This document shows positions 59,929 through 64,000 of a stretch of 64,000 bases of DNA, one piece after another (within the stretch, counting starts at the first letter, position 1; each line of letters opens with the position of its first letter). Where the stretch lies: the NCBI GenBank assembly GCA_023431205.1, contig JAEYXQ010000160.1:62001-126000 (forward strand), written 5' to 3'. The notes under the pieces were generated by a model. That model made no database searches. It was not told the DNA's origin and was given only the letters and a program-made list of their open reading frames with translations. Source of the stretch: Pseudomonadota bacterium (GTDB lineage Bacteria; Pseudomonadota; Alphaproteobacteria; Rhizobiales; Devosiaceae). The position numbers and the translations under genes were made by a program.

Positions 59929-61278
59929 ATGGCCGAACTGCTGTCGATCATACTTGCCGCGGGCGAAGGCACGCGCATGAAATCGGCAACGCCGAAGGTG
60001 CTGCACCCCGTCGGCGGGCTGCCGGTGGTGAGCCACGTGCTGCGCACCGCGCAGGCCGCCAGTTCCCGCCTGGCGGTGGTCGTGGGGCCGGATCATTCCG
60101 CCGTCGAGGCTGCGGTGAGCCGGTGGGCCCCGGACGTCCATATCTCGCGCCAGGAGCAGCGGTTGGGCACCGCGCACGCCGTTCAGCAGGCGAGCGCCGC
60201 ATATGAAGCTGCCACAGGGCACGTGCTGGTTCTTTATGCCGACACGCCGCTGGTGACCGCCGCCACCGTTGCCGGCATCGTCTCGCGGCTCGATGCCGGC
60301 GCCGATATGGTGGTGGTGGGTTTCCGGCCCGCCAACCCGACCGGCTACGGCCGCCTGATCACAGAAGATGGCCAGGTGCGCGCCATTCGCGAGCATCGCG
60401 ATGCCACCGAGGAGGAGCGCCGCATCGGCCTCTGCAATTCCGGCATCATTGGCTTCCGCGGCGATACCCTGCGATCGGTGATCGATCGCATCGGCAACAG
60501 CAACGCCAAGGGCGAGTACTACCTCACCGATGCCGTGGAACTGGCATCTGCCGACGGACGTCGCATCGACTATGTCGAAGCCGATGCCGATGAATTGATC
60601 GGTGTGGACGACCGCACCAAGCTGGCGCAGGCTGAGGCCACGTTCCAGCGCTTCCGGCGCGCCGAGTTCATGCAGAACGGCGTGTCCCTGAAGGACCCCG
60701 ACAGCGTCTGGTTCTCCTGGGACACCGAGATCGGCCGCGACGTCACTATTTTCCCGAACGTCGTCTTCGGCCCTGGCGTCAAGATCGCCGACAATGTCGA
60801 GATCCGCGCCTTCTGCGACATCGAGGATGCCGTGATCGGGGAGGGCGCCAGCATCGGTCCGTTCGCGCGCATCCGCGGCGGTGCCGAACTCGGGCCGGAC
60901 GTCCACCTCGGCAATTTCGTCGAGGTGAAGAAGTCGAGGATCGGCGCCGGCACCAAGGCCGGTCATCTCAGTTACCTCGGCGATGCCGAGATCGGCGAGA
61001 AGACCAACATCGGTGCGGGGACCATCACCTGCAACTACGACGGGGTGAACAAGGATAAGACGGTGATCGGCAGCAATGTCTTCATCGGGTCCAACGCCTC
61101 GCTTGTGGCGCCGATAACTATTGGTGATGGGGCCTATACGGCGTCAGGCAGCGTGATTACAGAAGATGTGCCGGCAGATGCGCTCGCGCTCGGTCGCGCG
61201 CGTCAGGAAAGCAAGCTGGGCTATGCGCCGAAACTGCGCGCGAAGGCACTCGCCAAGAAGGCGTCGAAGGGGAAATAG
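59929..61278 (+). CDS. glmU: Bifunctional UDP-N-acetylglucosamine pyrophosphorylase / glucosamine-1-phosphate acetyltransferase, 449 aa
   Basis: ATG 59929 is chosen for GGAGGGACCC just upstream; the frame is open for 175 more codons without support. The N-terminal uridylyltransferase has LAAGEGTRMKS and the YADTPLV metal site. The C-terminal left-handed beta helix carries hexapeptide repeats and the acetyltransferase loop (NFVEVKKSRIGAGTKAGHLSY, GAGTITCNYDG). It supplies UDP-GlcNAc for peptidoglycan and lipopolysaccharide. glmS follows after 1 bp. Confidence 0.97.
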   Translation: MAELLSIILAAGEGTRMKSATPKVLHPVGGLPVVSHVLRTAQAASSRLAVVVGPDHSAVEAAVSRWAPDVHISRQEQRLGTAHAVQQASAAYEAATGHVLVLYADTPLVTAATVAGIVSRLDAGADMVVVGFRPANPTGYGRLITEDGQVRAIREHRDATEEERRIGLCNSGIIGFRGDTLRSVIDRIGNSNAKGEYYLTDAVELASADGRRIDYVEADADELIGVDDRTKLAQAEATFQRFRRAEFMQNGVSLKDPDSVWFSWDTEIGRDVTIFPNVVFGPGVKIADNVEIRAFCDIEDAVIGEGASIGPFARIRGGAELGPDVHLGNFVEVKKSRIGAGTKAGHLSYLGDAEIGEKTNIGAGTITCNYDGVNKDKTVIGSNVFIGSNASLVAPITIGDGAYTASGSVITEDVPADALALGRARQESKLGYAPKLRAKALAKKASKGK

Positions 61279-61279
61279 G

Positions 61280-63106
<1,827 letters not shown>

Positions 63107-63124
63107 GGCGCACATTATCATAGA

Positions 63125-63203
63125 CCTCATCCTGAGCTTGTCAAAGGACGAGGTCGCGGCCACTGAGGTACCGACCTCGTGGTTCGACAAGCTCACCATG
63201 AGG
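63125..63203. repeat. REPIN-like element, copy 3 (79 bp)
   Basis: Arms at 63125-63153 (TCCT/AGGA class) and 63175-63203 (TGGT/ACCA class) enclose a 21-bp spacer, between the convergent glmS and DUF983 genes. The right arm is identical in type to the left arm of copy 1. Confidence 0.85.
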
Positions 63204-63243
63204 TCTACAAACGGTACCGCTTTGGCGTGCTACGAGCCGGCCG

Positions 63244-63639
63244 CTACGCCCGCTTGCCGGTTCCGAAGCCGTGCATGCGGTTGGCCCACTGCATGCCCAC
63301 GATTGCGCCCTTGATCGAGGGCAGCATCGCCAGCGGCATCAGGATGGCCAGAGGCACCATGGTGTAGACGTAGATCATCGGGTTGACCTGATAGGACATC
63401 TCGATGTGCAACATGATCGCGACCAGCAGGTGCCCGACGATCATGATGGCGATGTAGGGCGGGAAATCGTCGGCACGGTGCAGGTTCAGCTGTTCGCCAC
63501 ACACGTCGCAGTGGTCCACGACCTTCAGGTATGACCGGAACAGCTTGCCCTTGCCACAGTGCGGGCACTTGCAGACTGCGCCGCGCAACATCGCCTGGCT
63601 GGTTCTGCGTTCATCGAGGGCTGGTGACGAGTGGGTCAT
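63244..63639 (-). CDS. DUF983 membrane protein, 131 aa
   Basis: Two zinc-type pairs, CPHCGKG (25-28) and CDVCGEQ (44-47), precede two membrane helices (about 62-78 and 88-107). HRADDFPPYIAIMIVGHLLV is the DUF983 signature. The function is unknown; relatives often lie near cytochrome oxidase assembly genes, but here the gene follows rnr. ATG 63639 lies 2 bp after the rnr stop, so it is the second gene of that operon. Confidence 0.9.
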   Translation of the reverse strand: MTHSSPALDERRTSQAMLRGAVCKCPHCGKGKLFRSYLKVVDHCDVCGEQLNLHRADDFPPYIAIMIVGHLLVAIMLHIEMSYQVNPMIYVYTMVPLAILMPLAMLPSIKGAIVGMQWANRMHGFGTGKRA

Positions 63640-63641
63640 GG

Positions 63642-64000
63642 CTATCGCTTCCTTCGACCCTTGGGGCCGTAGCTTTTAGATGGACGCTTCTGTCCGCGTT
63701 TAACAGACGACGGATTGACGCGTTCCCCCTCCGACAGCAGTTCGAACCGCATGCTCCCTGCCACCGGAGCGGCCTCCATCAGCCGCACGGTGACACGATC
63801 GCCGAGGCCGAACTTCTCGCCGGTGCGGTCACCGACCAGCGCCTGCATGTCCTCACGATAGCGGTAGAAGTCCGCGCCCACGGTGGATGCCGGGATGAAC
63901 CCGTCCGCTCCGGTCTCCAGCAGCCGCACGAACAGCCCCGACTTGGTGACGCCCGAGACCCGCCCCTCGAACTTGGCGCCGATCTTGCTCGACAGGAACT
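63642..64000 (-). CDS. rnr: Ribonuclease R, C-terminal part (partial)
   Basis: The frame enters from the right edge. SSKIGAKFEGRVSGVTKSGL, then FVRLLETGADGFIPAS, is the start of an S1 RNA-binding domain as found at the end of RNase R, followed by DFYRYREDMQALVGDRTGEK. A basic tail (RGQKRPSKSYGPKGRRKR) closes the protein, typical of alphaproteobacterial RNase R. The catalytic RNB domain lies outside the window. It is followed closely by the DUF983 gene. Confidence 0.85.
   Translation of the reverse strand, partial: FLSSKIGAKFEGRVSGVTKSGLFVRLLETGADGFIPASTVGADFYRYREDMQALVGDRTGEKFGLGDRVTVRLMEAAPVAGSMRFELLSEGERVNPSSVKRGQKRPSKSYGPKGRRKR

Overview
The window reads as chromosome of a GC-rich alphaproteobacterium of the Hyphomicrobiales (Rhizobiales) type. 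The evidence is a PopZ-family protein, an ExoR-like Sel1 protein, a fused SecDF, the cluster argS-SPOR-scpAB-tatABC-serS-surE-LytM, DUF1127 small proteins, two LexA boxes of the alphaproteobacterial GTTC-N7-GTTC type and a GGAAC-N17-CGTT promoter of the EcfG general stress type. A Devosia-like genus is possible, but the sequence alone does not settle it.

Bases 1 to about 6300 are an accessory, prophage-like segment that stops at the 3' end of a tRNA-Cys gene (6319-6392, minus). It holds a run of small membrane proteins like a phage late or lysis module, a DUF6894 protein, a zinc-ribbon-like protein, a stress-type CsbD gene, a three-gene minus-strand operon (secreted nuclease, unknown protein, DUF3800) and two overlapping genes made of Myb/SANT-like repeats. 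No integrase is in view. Paired GCRACAT heptamers lie just inside the tRNA.

Bases 6400 to 30500 are core genes: a YkgJ-type cysteine cluster protein, a PCM-like methyltransferase with tolC, popZ with valS, exoR-like convergent with xthA, a serine hydrolase, erpA, dgt, argS, a SPOR protein, scpAB, tatABC, serS, surE, a LysM/LytM lipoprotein and a DUF815 ATPase. nagZ and pcm, often found inside this cluster in relatives, are absent from it.

Bases 30600 to 47000 hold yajC-secDF followed by homologues of two mitochondrial complex I assembly factors (DUF498/NDUFAF3 and squalene-synthase-like/NDUFAF6), trmFO, two DUF1127-type small proteins, and the divergent uvrA/ssb pair with one LexA box facing each gene. 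Next come an exported protein, an RND/MMPL permease and a divergent NmrA-like oxidoreductase/HxlR pair. The section ends in a scar where a truncated TetR gene meets a deleted and frameshifted PQQ dehydrogenase gene.

Bases 47081 to 64000 hold gyrA, a tautomerase, coaD, two cyclophilins, uvsE, queA-tgt, pgi-map, tRNA-Lys, a SPOR-like membrane protein, glmU-glmS, a DUF983 protein and the 3' end of rnr.

The most distinctive non-coding signal is a 79-bp element present three times, each time between two convergent genes. It is built of two inverted 29-bp hairpins with an exact 21-bp spacer, and the hairpin stems show compensatory base changes.
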